Source: Monosporascus cannonballus (lineage: Eukaryota > Ascomycota > Sordariomycetes > Xylariales). From it: a stretch of 64,000 nt of DNA. Position 1 is the stretch's first letter. The number at the start of each line of letters is the position of its first letter. This document shows positions 51,471-62,616 of the stretch, in pieces. The stretch lies in assembly GCA_004154925.1 (NCBI GenBank), contig QJNS01000244.1, positions 1 to 64,000 of the forward strand, in the 5' to 3' direction. A model generated the notes under the pieces. The model worked only from the letters and a program-made list of their open reading frames with translations. It did not search any database and was not told where the DNA came from. Position numbers and translations under genes: made by a program.

Positions 51471-52353
51471 CCCACTTGTGTGTGGCGATCCACTGATATA
51501 TAGCGCCCTAGGGCTCCGGAAGAGGAACAAGGTTGTTGCGGATGATCCCTGAAGCTGTCAGGGGGGCCCTTTTTTGCGACACGGGGCCTACCTAAGTTCG
51601 AGGCTGAGCATAACCGAGTCACCAATTGAGGCTCCGCTACTGAGCCCAACTATCGGCTGAGTCGTTGCATTAATATGCGAACCGCAGCGTGCACTCTAAT
51701 CCTTGCTTCCTTGCCAGAGGGATAGCTCCCAGCTCTAACATCTATACATGTTCGTCATAGCCTTAGAATAGTGCACCGAAATTACCTCCCGCTAGGTAGT
51801 GAGATGGACTATCCATACAAGAGGACATGGGGTTTGGGTGTAATAGCAGGATCAGTAAAGGATCTGGTGATGAAATATGCGGACAACAAACAGCAAGGGA
51901 GGGGCCGTCAAGGATTCGGGATGAGGAATAGACTAGCAGAGGGGACATAATGGAACCATCTCAGGGAACTCTCTCGTACAGGAATGACCAGCCCATCCAA
52001 GGAGAGAACTTTTTGTACACGTTCAAGTCACTCTACTTTAGACACAATGGTAGGCTCCGGGTGTGCCCAGTCGATAAGTTTTTAAGTCTCGTAAAGAGGA
52101 CCTAGGAATGACCTCACTTAGCACGCCGCTCCAGCGTATTGGGTGGTATCATGAAAAGTACCAACTGTATTAATGTTTTCTATAGTTTTAAGTCTCCCAT
52201 AGATAATATGCCATATACTTTCCTTTGCAGCTATCGCTGGGAAAGTCTATTCCACTCACCTCTGTTTCGGTGATAAACAATTTAAGCAAACAAATAGGAA
52301 ACTACGTCCACGTGTGAGAGAGGAAAACAGCGCGGAATAGCTGTTCCAAAGCC
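51471..52353. other. Intergenic stretch
   Basis: No supported gene. It forms the upstream region of the fragment at 52456. Confidence 0.4.
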
Positions 52354-52361
52354 TATATAAG
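52354..52361 (+). promoter_or_regulatory. Putative TATA box
   Basis: TATATAAG about 95 bp before the coding fragment at 52456, followed by an A/C-rich, CT-rich leader typical of fungal genes for abundant or secreted proteins. Confidence 0.5.
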
Positions 52362-52455
52362 CCAGATATCTTGCGATCTTCTTCCTCCAACATTACACTT
52401 AATCAACCTACACTCTTCTTAACAATCAACACTCCTCCTATCAACCTTCCTCAAC

Positions 52456-52686
52456 GTGCTGTGTTTCTTCTTTGCCGTTGATGATGCCGCGTACGCCACA
52501 TTCAAGTGCAAGTTAACTACCAGCAAGTCCGAGGCTTCGAAGACCATGTCTTCTAGTAGGCCCAGATTCAACGAGGCCATCGGCGTTGTAAAGTGTGGGG
52601 AAAGCTTGCAGAAGAACTACGCGTTCATCATTGGTATATCTTGTCTAGGGCAGGGATTTCGTACTCCACGCCACCGTGACTACTAA
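52456..52686 (+). pseudogene. Small possibly secreted protein gene, decayed
   Basis: The open frame starts at GTG, with no ATG between the TATA box and here, and reads LCFFFAVDDAAYATFKCKL, then GVVKCGESLQKNYAFIIG. A hydrophobic start followed by spaced Cys suggests a small secreted protein whose initiator was lost. An intron-like stretch follows (donor GTATAT at 52634, branch TACTAAC, acceptor CCAAG at 52702). The next exon-like piece (HVGHAIAERTRGTKFEG) is out of frame with it. Family uncertain. Confidence 0.4.
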
Positions 52687-52811
52687 CTGGAAACCCCCCA
52701 AGCACGTCGGTCACGCCATCGCCGAAAGAACCAGGGGGACTAAATTCGAAGGATCACAGAATTTGTCACCTAATACGTTTCCTATCAACCTGCAAACTTT
52801 CCTTGACCGTC

Positions 52812-53460
52812 TTAATCCCCAACCTCATCTCCAACACCACATATAATCTCAGCACAACTAAAATTCACATAATTAACAAGTGTCGTCCTCTCCTCCAACA
52901 CCACCGAGCGGAGCAGGATAGGGTTTGCACTAACCACCCACTCTACCCACCAGTACCCACGGATGATATTTTCAATCATATATAAGTAATAAAGGCCTGT
53001 AGATAATAGGCTGATTTTATAATAGTTATATCTAGGTAACCGGAAGTATTAGGCTTTTATGGCGTATTAATTTACGTTGTGGGTAGTGAATGGATACCCA
53101 TTGCGACCCCTAGAGCAGGACGACTACATTCAATAGGTCACAAAACTCGCCCATCAGTATTTTCCCTATCAACCTACAGAAGCCAGCTTCCTTGGACTCC
53201 TCTAACTCCCCAAACAAGACTGTGAGTATCCCGGTCTCCATCCTGACTTGATGATTGACGATATTGATGTAGGACACAGCTTGGGCTGGGATTGGACAAG
53301 ATTTCTCGACTACCTCCCACGGCTTGTCCACCTCCGTCTTCACAGCCAATCGTCCAGGCTTTCTTTCTACAACTACTTCAAGCCTCATACCAACCATCCC
53401 AAATTCCATATGAAGACCTTCCAGACTCTTCCCCAGGGAGCTTCTCCAACTCCGCGTCAA
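52812..53460 (-). pseudogene. Open frame interrupted by a 194-bp MITE
   Basis: On the minus strand 116 codons run from 53460 to the MITE edge at 53113. If the MITE and one target duplication are removed the same frame continues for 32 codons to TAA at 52814-52812. Content such as VVEKSCPIPAQAVSYINIVN is not recognised. The plus strand is also open over part of this interval (53292-53567), so which strand coded is unclear. Confidence 0.3.
52919..53112. mobile_element. hAT MITE, 194 bp
   Basis: Left end TAGGGTTTGCACTAACCACC; right end, reverse-complemented, TAGGGGTCGCAATGGGTATCC-like. Flanked by a perfect 8-bp duplication GAGCAGGA (52911-52918, 53113-53120). Termini and subterminal motifs make it a short relative of the element at 49472. 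No coding capacity. Confidence 0.85.
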
Positions 53461-55582
53461 TTCTTCCTATGATTGAAGATGTCGCCCGCGTCTCACAGCC
53501 CCGAATATCACCCTCTTCTATTCCAGATGCTCGGACATTAGAGGTTGTGACTTTTGGCTTTTCCTAAAATGCATCTCAATGTACGTCTGCTATGGTTCAC
53601 ACATTATATCATAGTTACTGACATACATTGTTACTAGCCCGTTCCAACCTTTGCTTGCGGCTATTACATCACTAGTTCATGACTATAGTCTCTCCTATGG
53701 TCATCCTTACGGTTCTCCTTAAGTCTTTCCCTTGCAATTTTCCTTTCCGTATCACGGTGGACGCTACCGGAATACACGCCGGCAGCTCGCATTTCATAGC
53801 CTTCTTCAATGACCATAGCTAAGCCGCCTGAGGCTTCCAAATCAGCCCGAAAGCTCCATCGCTTTCAAACATTTCTTCGCAATCCAGAGGTACCCATCGG
53901 ACTCAAGTCTCTTCAACAGCGTGGTGTACCCCGAGCGCATGAAGCTTGGACCTCAGAGAAGAACACCACCACAAACACTTGAACGAGCATGCTTCCCATG
54001 GAAAGCTCGCCTCTGCAGCAGATATTACTAGCATCATATACTTTTCACTTGGGTAAAGAAAAGACACCCGCGGCGTTTCAGACGAATAGAATGTTTCCTT
54101 GCTACAAGCCGTATCTGTTGATTTTGAACATCATTAACAGCCAGAGAACTGTATTAGGAATCTCAAGACTTTAGATATGCAGCGCCAGACGACGTAATGA
54201 CAGTACATCGGTGCTAAAGAGTTCGGGAACAGCAGCTAACCTTGGAGCTTAACTCAGCTTTTCAAGACTAATAATATCTTCGAATTGGCATACATGCAGC
54301 CCTGCCACTGTAACATTGATTACATTGTACAATCCTATTGTCGGTACAAAGTCGTCCTTTCAGGTCGTTGGCTCGTCTTAACGCTTCGGCGGGGTGATCT
54401 ACGACATCCTTACGATGAAAACCTAGAAAATGCCATCATACCATATCTCACATTCACTTTAGGGGAAGCTGATAACCCGAGGCATGGCAGGAGCTCCTAA
54501 AGGGGCCGTAGACGTCAGCTTTCAAGTGTCAGGGCCGCCAACCACACCGCAAGTCTAAGTCCAAGGTGTATACCTACCAAGCTCTAGCTCAGTATAACCT
54601 CCTCTGCTAGCTGTATCATCCTAGTGCTGTCCAGAGTCCAAATACCGACTGATCCTTTTTCTACCAGGTTATTATCCACCTCTCTACCACCAAGTTATCG
54701 TCGCTTTCCTTCTTCAACTCCAAGCTGAGAATAAAGATTACTCGCATAAGTACAAGGCTCTTAATACAGCTGATGTCTAACCTCTCTATTCCAAAGCGAA
54801 ATAGCTTCTCCTTTCACTCAAGAGAAAGCCAGGTGAGATGACCTTTGGAACGCATTGTCCTATGGATAGCGATGCTAACACGAAATCAGGCGACGAGCAG
54901 TAGGCATAGGGGGTGTGAAGGGTACTTAGTAGTTGTCTGTGAGACATTAATAGCAGCGGGCATGCTCTGGGCCGCCCCCAAACAGCCGTACAAATCCTGT
55001 GCCGATACTGGGATCACCAAGACCTTCCCAGACACTGCGGTTTTCAAAGCCAGACATTTGGTTCTCAACAAGCTCAGATGAAGCCTAGGTATCCTCCTGA
55101 TTCTTACTTGGGAGTCAGGTGGCCCACTTCGACTTTGTGCACCAGGAATGGCAAGGGAGTCGGCAAACGCCCTGGCGACGACTCGTGCGACGAATATCCC
55201 TTTGCGACAACAAGCTAAAGCAAATACCCGAATAAATACCAGGTTTCCCGTTAAGTTCCGAAATGAAAATAATAACTAAGGCGTCAGTTTAAAAGCCTCA
55301 TGTTAGAAGTTAAAACAAAGGCCCGACATCAAGCAAAATTTTATTGTTAGGATTAACAACTCAAGTAATAGCAATATTAAGCATTTTTAAAACTAAACTT
55401 TCAAAAACGACTGTTGGTAGATTTAGGATGAGAAGATTTCAAAACCCGCTGGAAATTTTCTTTTCAATTTTTTTTTTAAAAAAAACCAACTCCGGAAAAC
55501 ATTTAATTTTAATACAGGATAACCAGCTTTTGTCGAAATATAATTGCGAAATAGATGTGTAAGTGATCAGTTGTTTTTTTCT
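53461..55582. other. Decayed intergenic stretch
   Basis: Several short open frames on both strands (for example 53989-54174, 54285-54500, 54845-55081) without recognisable content. From about 55240 the sequence becomes AT-rich. Confidence 0.35.
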
Positions 55583-55800
55583 TTTATTTAATTTATTTAA
55601 TTTATTTAATTTATTTAATTTATTTAATTTATTTAATTTATTTAATTTATTTAATTTATTTAATTTATTTAATTTATTTATTTAATTTATTTAATTTATT
55701 TAATTTATTTAATTTATTTAATTTATTTAATTTATTTAATTTATTTAATTTATTTAATTTATTTAATTAATTTATTTCATTTATTTAATTTATTTAATTA
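55583..55800. repeat. 9-bp AT minisatellite (TTTAATTTA)n
   Basis: About 23 tandem copies of a 9-bp unit with one phase slip near 55676 and minor variants at the right end. Confidence 0.92.
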
Positions 55801-56304
55801 TATTTTTTTGACACCTGGACTGAAGAGATTGATGGAGGCTCCTCGACTTTTATTCCGGATATCTTTTTGAAGATGTCCCGGCGGAGGCCATGGGGCAGCT
55901 GTCGCCCTCGGCGCACTCACCTGCCTCTCACTACCCCGTCCGATCTCCGGCTCCGTTTCAGTGCGATGAACATGGCCGTTGGTCTCAGCATTTGCCTCTG
56001 GCCCCGGCCCGAAAGACCCTTATTGGGGAGACGGCGAATCTTCGAGTTCGTACAGCCGCCGCAGTCGTTGCGCGTGCCCCGTCTCCATATGCCACCGACT
56101 GACTATCCATATCCTGGCCAACGAAGGTTGCGAGAAAGAGCTTCTTTCCCCATGGATACATAGGATGCAGGACACGAGGCCGAGTTGATAGTCAACCCAG
56201 AATGCCTAGCCCCTTGGCGTTTTTCGCCTCCAAAACCGGCTACCCAGAACTTTACCTTTTCTGAAACCACAATATATCTCACGTGACTCTCACTTCCGAT
56301 GAAC
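55801..56304. other. Short GC-normal segment with an uncertain coding piece
   Basis: A plus frame at 55890-56102 (70 codons, Pro/Ala/Ser-rich) overlaps others on the same strand. No start or family evidence. Confidence 0.3.
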
Positions 56305-56306
56305 TA

Positions 56307-56759
56307 CACTAATGCGCCAAAAAAAATCCGTACGCCCACCCCTTTCTCACCAAAACTCACGCTTTGCACTCCGCTCAATAATTCGAAAAAAAAGCAAAAA
56401 GTTAAAAAATTATAATCCATATAGAACTTTGATTATATTTATTATATTCCGAAAAATATATTAAATCAATAAACGTTTACGGAAGTTATCGTACATTACG
56501 CTAAAGTAACGGTAATTTTCTATATAATTTTTTTTTCTTATTATAGCAAATATTTGTCAATTAAATATATTTTGATTTTTTCACAAAAATTTATAGCTGT
56601 TAGAAAAGTTCAGTAAAAGGGTAATTACAGCCCATTTAATAAATTATATAAATAAAATATCCTAGTATTTATATCATTTTTAACGTTTATTATAATGGAG
56701 TGCAAAGAGTGAGTTTTGGTGATATGGGTGGGCGTACGGATTTTTTTGGCGCATCAGTA
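56307..56759. mobile_element. Tc1/mariner-type MITE with long inverted repeats, 453 bp
   Basis: Inverted repeats of about 66 bp (left CACTAATGCGCCAAAAAAAA..., right complement TACTGATGCGCCAAAAAAA...) share CCGTACGCCCACCC and CTTTGCACTCC. TA lies immediately outside both ends (56305-56306, 56760-56761). The interior of about 320 bp is AT-rich with residual CpG, as after RIP, and has no coding capacity. Confidence 0.85.
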
Positions 56760-57493
56760 TACAGTTACTCGGCTGTGGATACCCTTGGTGTTGTGCGGCT
56801 TCAAGGATCGACGAATCAGCAACTTGGTCTTCCCAAAACGGCAAAACGGAGCTCACGTGATCTCATATCCGATTTATTATAGTTAGTTAGCTGCGAAGCT
56901 GCTTGGTGTTATACCCTGGTGGCTTCGCCCGAACCGAGTAAGTCCATGAACGTTAAGTACACGGAGGAGGGCTCCCGAGAACCGACGAATCAACGGCTCC
57001 GTTCTTGCTTAAAATGGCAACCAACTCACGTGATCCTCGCATCCGGTTAACTACTGTATCGTTATAGTTCAGACCCGCTCCAGTTTCAGCAAGGCTACTG
57101 GCTCGATTGAACCAGTTACCCAGGAGCAGACCGAGACAGTTCGGTTAAAGGGCTTTCTTCAGCGTTGGGGACGGGCGAGAAAAGTATTGTCGAGCAGAAT
57201 GATTTGGGTAGCAATAAGCTGCCAGGAGAGGACACCGCCAACGATGTGGTCAAGAATATTGAATATCACAGACTTCAGCGAACAATACCTCTCTAAGCAA
57301 GCGACCGAGCTCCTCCTCTTGGCCAGGGCCTTCACTCTTAAGATGGCTTCCTCCATCTTCTCCTTAGCCGACTGCGCCTTCATCACTGTTTGTCTCGGTA
57401 TGACCGTTTGTTTGCAAGGTAGCGTGCTCCTGTCCCCGACCAGCCTGGGAGAAGAAACCCGGTATCGATGGCTACACCGAGTAGAAGTGCCCT

Positions 57494-57862
57494 ATGAGGC
57501 TAGCTATCGATCATGGAAAGATTAGAAAGCAAGGAGTTAAGGTCAGAAATTATCGTTGTTATGAGGCTGTCCAATACCGCAAGCCTCACCTAGATATGGA
57601 CGATGCTCCCTATCCCGTCGCTATACGTACGGGACCAGGTTTTGTCAAGGAAGAGGCTAAGAGGCGAATTACCGAGCACCAAAGGAAAGGCTGTGAGTGT
57701 CGGAGAAATCCGAATACCGTTACGAAGAGTTTGTGTCATCATGGATATATACATATAAATCCACTTGCATCCGAAACAGCTACGAATATCAACTACACGA
57801 GCTCTCAACATATGGATCCGCCATTGGCAGAGGATTGGGTCGAGGAGTTTGTCCCAGAATAG
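57494..57862 (+). pseudogene. Open frame of uncertain status
   Basis: 122 codons with plausible protein composition (MDDAPYPVAIRTGPGFVKEE, C-terminal acidic EDWVEEFVPE). No recognised family, no clear start or intron. The upstream frame on the minus strand at 57386-57159 is an alternative coding fragment. Confidence 0.3.
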
Positions 57863-58139
57863 GTTAGACCTTCCGTGTTGTTAATTTTGAGATAGTTTAG
57901 AGGTATAGGACGATCTTTACGGCCCAGCCCTGCTGGAGCGCAAGGAGTTCGGGCGTCACATTCGAAATCCCCCATGGTGAACTACTCCCGCATTTAGGGC
58001 AGCCGGTAACCAGGAGGTCAGCACTCTAGAATTCTTGCCTTGCACCGCTGTGACCTTTAAGGTTCCTAGGGGCGTCCAAGAGTTAAGGGCGTTTAGACTT
58101 CGTCAATTTAAACCACCCCGCAGTGTGTCTAGCTCCCCG

Positions 58140-59560
58140 CCTTTTCTTGGAAAGGAGAATGAACGAGGCGAAGGTGGCAAGGTATGTTAAATATTAATCC
58201 CTATGAACCTAACAGCGCATTGACCATCATCCAGGAACACATAGGCGGTGATATCGCTAAAAAAAAAAGAAGCCCCTGTTCGTTGACGAGGAAGCTGACA
58301 AGATCCGCAAGTCAGAGTACCTCGTGAGCCCAAAGACATTTTCGCCCTCCGACCCGCATCACCTAGCCGAACCTGGCGAGCTCGTGCTGGTAACTTCAGA
58401 CCCTCATGACATCGTGGTACAGACGCCTGATGGGGATGTTATCTGGAAGATAACCACGGAACTCTTCCATCTTGCGGAGGCGATGCCCTCGAACATAGTC
58501 GATCTTCTTTCGAAGCCGTTGAAGTCGAAGATGGATGAATAAGACTTTAACGTTACGTGCGTCAATGCGCCTCAGCCGCCCAAGCGCGTATAGCTCAGTT
58601 TGCCCGCGTGCCGAGCTGGCCAAGCAGCGCACGAAGGAGTAAGGCGACAGTCATGTGGGCGTACGCGGCTGCACGAGAAGAATTTCAGGCAGCCAAAGAC
58701 ACCGCTGCGACCCGACTCGGGGACCCCTTCCCCGTCCGTTTTAGGCCTCATCGCTTCCGACCAACCCCTGGATCTGTTTCTACCGGCTCGACATGCCTGA
58801 CCCTTGCACCTGAACAGGGACTCTGGCACAAGAGTGGCCCATCCGGTGTTCTTTGAGGCGGAGAAAGAGTGGGATACAGGAAGTTTTAGAATACGCCTGG
58901 TACCAAGTCCTGGGGTAGGACAGGGAGCGGATAGAGGGAGCAACGGACTACCTGGTCCCTCGACCGGGACGATAGCTTCTCTAAGGCCACTACGCGCGAT
59001 CCGGCGAAGTCCCGCTGCTGCATCTCGAGTCCAAAGCTCTTATTGCACAGCTTCCACTGGAGGAGGCCATTGAGACTAACTCCTGGGGCGGCTCGTAGCA
59101 ATCAACACTCCGAATATACTCCGCGACCTCGGTAGCATCCCGAACCCAGCTCAGCAAGAAGCGGGGCTTTGGGTTGGAACGAGTTTCCTTGGGGGGCTTT
59201 CTATGAAGGTCATGGGGAGTCAAAGGCTTTCAAAGGTGACGGTACGAGGTCCTTCTTGGAGCGCGTCTGTGATACGGTGAGAACGCTCCAAGATCCGGCA
59301 GTGAAGAAGCCAAAGGCCGGCATTACGCGACGAAGATACGTTGAAGAAGTGCGTCGCGGACGAGAGAACGCGGTCAGACCTGTGCAAGCCCGGCGACATC
59401 TCTTAGGCAAAGGAGATCAATTGCTGGGTGGTGCCCGATGACAAGGGCCACTATCTTCGGTCTCTGGCCCACCCGGATGTTCAAGCAGGAGATGTACCTT
59501 GCTCCTGCGGCCGCCCTTGGCTTCGCGCCGGCGGACGTCGACGGGGTTTGATTATGTTAT
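58140..59560 (+). pseudogene. Multiply broken gene(s), family unknown
   Basis: A probable intron (donor GTATGT, branch CTAAC, acceptor CCAG at about 58234) leads into EHIGGDIA, then a run of ten A (58259-58268) breaks the frame. The next frame reads KPLFVDEEADKIRKSEYLV and on to KSKMDE before TAA at 58540-58542, and continues beyond it as DFNVTCVNAPQPPKR. Farther on, a frame with ERVCDTVRTLQDPAVKKPKA (about 59240-59340) shifts to one with KPGDIS-stop-AKEINCWVVPDDKGHY (about 59380-59460). These look like one or two decayed genes. Confidence 0.4.
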
Positions 59561-60777
59561 GTAATCCTCAATGGAAAACTTCGTACTCTCTCCTGTTTGT
59601 CACCTGAGACTGCCCATAACCAAAGGGCAGATCAATTTTGTAGGCAGATGGTGGGGGAGATGCTCTACGGTAGAAGGTGGGAGACGGACGGCCATCAGCT
59701 TGATGTCACGGCGCATGAACGGCTGCATGTAGAATGGGTTGACCTGTAAAGACTGAAAGACTTCTTGGGCATATAGCCTTATGCCTAGGAATTATCCATC
59801 GTGGTGAATGTACGTAACGCTAGAGATCGAAGTTGACGCTTGAGTTATGGCCCTCGGCAGTGCCTCCAATGTGGAACTCTATAAGGATACCGCGATTATG
59901 CAGCAGAAAAAGTGGTGATGTATCAGGAAACTGCGACGTTCGTATGATGATTCCTTGGGTATAGAACACGGAAGCTTGATAAGTAAGACCTGGAAGATGG
60001 ATTTTGGGTAATAGGCATGACTTTCTAGCCGATGCTTCAATAAGAGCCCGCGGCAGGATCTGCAGAGTATATCGCGACTACAAAGTTCCACAGCAATAGG
60101 AACCTGACTACCGGCGGAGTTAGCAAGGCGACTTGCAAGTCTTAAATTGGCAATTGTGAGAGTGGGATACCGGCCCGTTGCATATGGTAGGAAAATAATC
60201 AAAGTGACACTCACAAATTCATAATGCAGGTAGGTACGTTATGTTCCGGGGGTCGGGGTTCTGGATTTAGCACCATGGACGTGTGCTGCCACAATCCCCA
60301 CCCCTATCCGCCTGCCAGCACAATTCGCTGGAGATATGCCAGACTCTCTCCCATTTGTGGCATACTGTTGTTCATTTCAAGTAGTCGAAGATATTGGTGT
60401 AATTGATCGTAAGTTACAGGATTGCATTAATTGATTAAGCCTTCCTAGGCATAAGGAAGTCTCCCGAGTCTCATGAATAGAAGGGTCCAACTACATGTCT
60501 GAAATAGGAAGTTTGAAATGGGTAGATTCTTAGGTACTATGTAGTGGATGGGAACCATCAACGGGAACTAAGGAGCTCTAACATTAAGCACCAAACTTAG
60601 AAGGGTTTGCCACGGGCTTGCCCCCCCCCCCCCTTCTCCCCAAGCCGCGAATGCCAGTTCGGAAAGGACTACGTCATCATCGGGCTGCCTCAATACGACA
60701 TCTTGCGACACCACCTGCTTTATCCAAGGCCTTGAATGTTATGTCTGTCTTCCCCGGGTACTTACCCACCTAGGCAC
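59561..60777. other. Intergenic stretch upstream of the I78 gene
   Basis: No supported gene. A C13 run occurs near 60620. Confidence 0.4.
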
Positions 60778-60788
60778 TATATATAAAA
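60778..60788 (+). promoter_or_regulatory. Putative TATA box of the I78 gene
   Basis: TATATATAAAA, 103 bp before the ATG at 60891, followed by an A/C-rich leader. Confidence 0.55.
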
Positions 60789-60890
60789 TCAACAAACACC
60801 CGCCTAATCTGCGAACCTCCCTAAACCCGGGGGCATACTAAGACCTTCAGAACTATTTACTATCGAGATCAACCAGTAATTGCTATCAAG

Positions 60891-61196
60891 ATGCCTCTCG
60901 TCGTCCCCGGTGTCACCAGTAACTCGGGCGATGGCAAAACCCAGGAGTGGGTGAACAAGCTCGTCGGCAAGAAGCTGTCGGATGACGACCACACCGAGAC
61001 TGTATGGGATTCCCTTCTCCTCATACTAAAGACCTGATACTGACGCCCGAAACTATAGACCTTCTGCAAGAGAGACCTACCGGAGCAATGTCGGGTCATC
61101 CAACCCGGACAGATGGTCACTAAGGACTTCCGCCCGGAGAGACTCAACGTCCACGTTAAGGAGGACGGCACCGTCTCCCACGTCGAGCACGGCTAA
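60891..61196 (+). CDS. Peptidase inhibitor I78 family protein
   Basis: A small predicted inhibitor of serine proteases by family membership. Exons 60891-61001 and 61059-61196 around a 57-nt intron with donor GTATGG, branch ACTGAC and acceptor CTATAG, phase 0. The protein has 82 residues. The I78 hallmark PGQMVTKDFRPERLNVHV lies at residues 53-70, and Gly74 (DGT) and C-terminal Gly82 are in place. Cys40 and Cys48 precede it. QEWVNKLVGKK (18-28) matches the helix near the N-terminus of the fold. There is no signal peptide, so it is probably cytosolic, as for other single-domain fungal copies. A TATA box lies upstream. Confidence 0.88.
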
Positions 61197-61796
61197 GGGT
61201 GCTGTCATGATGAGGCTACGTTAGGTGCGGCAATGTCAACGCGCGTCGCGCCTAGAGGAGTCTCTGGGTCTCTGAACCTATGAGGCTCATCTTGTGTGCA
61301 TACCGACTTAGATCTTAGGTTACCGGTAGCCACGACGTCATGAGCTACGATCGATACTATACCTCTTATGAATATACCTACCCTATCACAAGCCTGTTAC
61401 AAGCCTAGTCCCCATCAACGAGAAAGGGTGCCGCTATACATCTGTACTTCTGTGATTTATACCCACTGTCCCTCTCTCAGCCCTCGCAGTGGTTAGCTAC
61501 AAGTAAACGTTCTTTCAAGCCCCAAGCGGACTGGGGAGAATGATGTAATTGCGATTGATTCAGTGCCAGGAGGCAGACCTTGGCGGATTAATAAAGTACT
61601 GTACATACAGAACCCTGCCCCGCCAGCCCCTCGGTGGGGTGCGGGGCATTTGCCGTCCTACTGTGCTGCCCCTCCAAACTCACAGTCACAAGCTTCCAAG
61701 AAGCTTTCCAATACCTAGGCACTTATTTGTTTGCAGTGAATCTCTGCTAGGATCACCACCGAAGGGCATATCAACCCCTGACCTTAGCCAGCCAAG
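61197..61796. other. Intergenic, TMA20 upstream region
   Basis: No supported gene. The open frame at 61549-61839 overlaps the TMA20 start and lacks features. Confidence 0.5.
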
Positions 61797-62616
61797 ATGT
61801 TCAAGAAAGAGTACGTACGATCCTAACCCCAGCCCCTAACTTACCTACACATTGTTTTACATTCTGCTCGCTCAATCCCATCGTCCGACCCGGCAACGTA
61901 ACAAGGCACAAACACGGGCCGTGAAGCCACCACCAACGCACCACTGACCCAACTCCCTATCCAACTACCGAGCTAACCCTTGCCCGCTTCGACCAAACCG
62001 TAGGATCAACGCGGTGCCCAAGTCGAAGCTCAAGTCCTCGGTGCAGCGCGCGCTGCGGCAGTCGCTGCTGTCGACGTACCCGCTGCTAGCACCCTACGCC
62101 GACGAGATCCTGCCGAAGAAGGGGTCGCTCGAGGCCATGAAGCTGCCGGACCGCTGCACGCTGTACGTGCTCGAGGGCGCACCGCTGTTTTTCGAGAACG
62201 GCGGCGGGCCCGGAAACCCCGACAACCTCCTGCTCCCGCACCTCAAGCTCGTCCACCGCTTCCCCCAGGCCTTCCCCAGCATCCGCATCGACCGCGGCGC
62301 CATCCGCTTCGTGCTCTCGGGCGCCACCCTCATGGCCCCCGGCCTCACGAGCGCCGGCGGCCGCCTGCCGAGGGATCATCCTGCCGGCGATGCCGCGGAG
62401 GAGGGGGCAAAGGATGGGCTCGATGAGGAGGAGCGCTGGTCCAGGGAGCTCGCGAAGGGGGAGCCCGTCGTCGTGAGGGCCGAGGGCAAGACGGAGGCGT
62501 GTGCTGTTGGATTCCTGGTCATGGGCACGCAGGAGGTCAAGGAGAAGGGCAAGGGGCCGGTCATAGAAGATGCCCATTACCTCGGTGATGGATTATGGAG
62601 GCTGGCAACGGACTAG
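61797..62616 (+). CDS. TMA20: TMA20 / MCT-1 homologue, ribosome-associated PUA protein
   Basis: Partner of Tma22 (DENR) in recycling 40S subunits and in reinitiation. Exon 1 is only 14 nt (61797-61810, MFKK plus two bases of Glu). A 193-nt intron has donor GTACGT, branch GCTAAC and acceptor CGTAG. Exon 2 (62004-62616) completes 208 residues. Landmarks: KLKSSVQRALRQSLL (N-terminal pre-PUA domain, residues 13-27), DEILPKK, then the PUA domain from about residue 98 with IDRGAIRFVLSGATLMAPGL, AEGK and the C-terminal HYLGDGLWRL. About 30 residues rich in Asp/Glu are inserted within the PUA domain (about 125-155), making it longer than the human protein. GC-rich codon use contrasts with neighbours. 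Confidence 0.93.

Noticed and set aside
55583..55800. CRISPR-like array
   Set aside because: Units are 9-bp contiguous AT repeats without spacers in a eukaryotic genome.
57159..57386. Minus-strand fragment of an NLR/HET-type gene
   Set aside because: A helix such as EEAILRVKALAKR is too generic to assign, and the frame has no supporting neighbours.
62086..62577. 163-codon minus frame opposite TMA20
   Set aside because: Antisense shadow produced by GC-rich codons of a securely identified gene.
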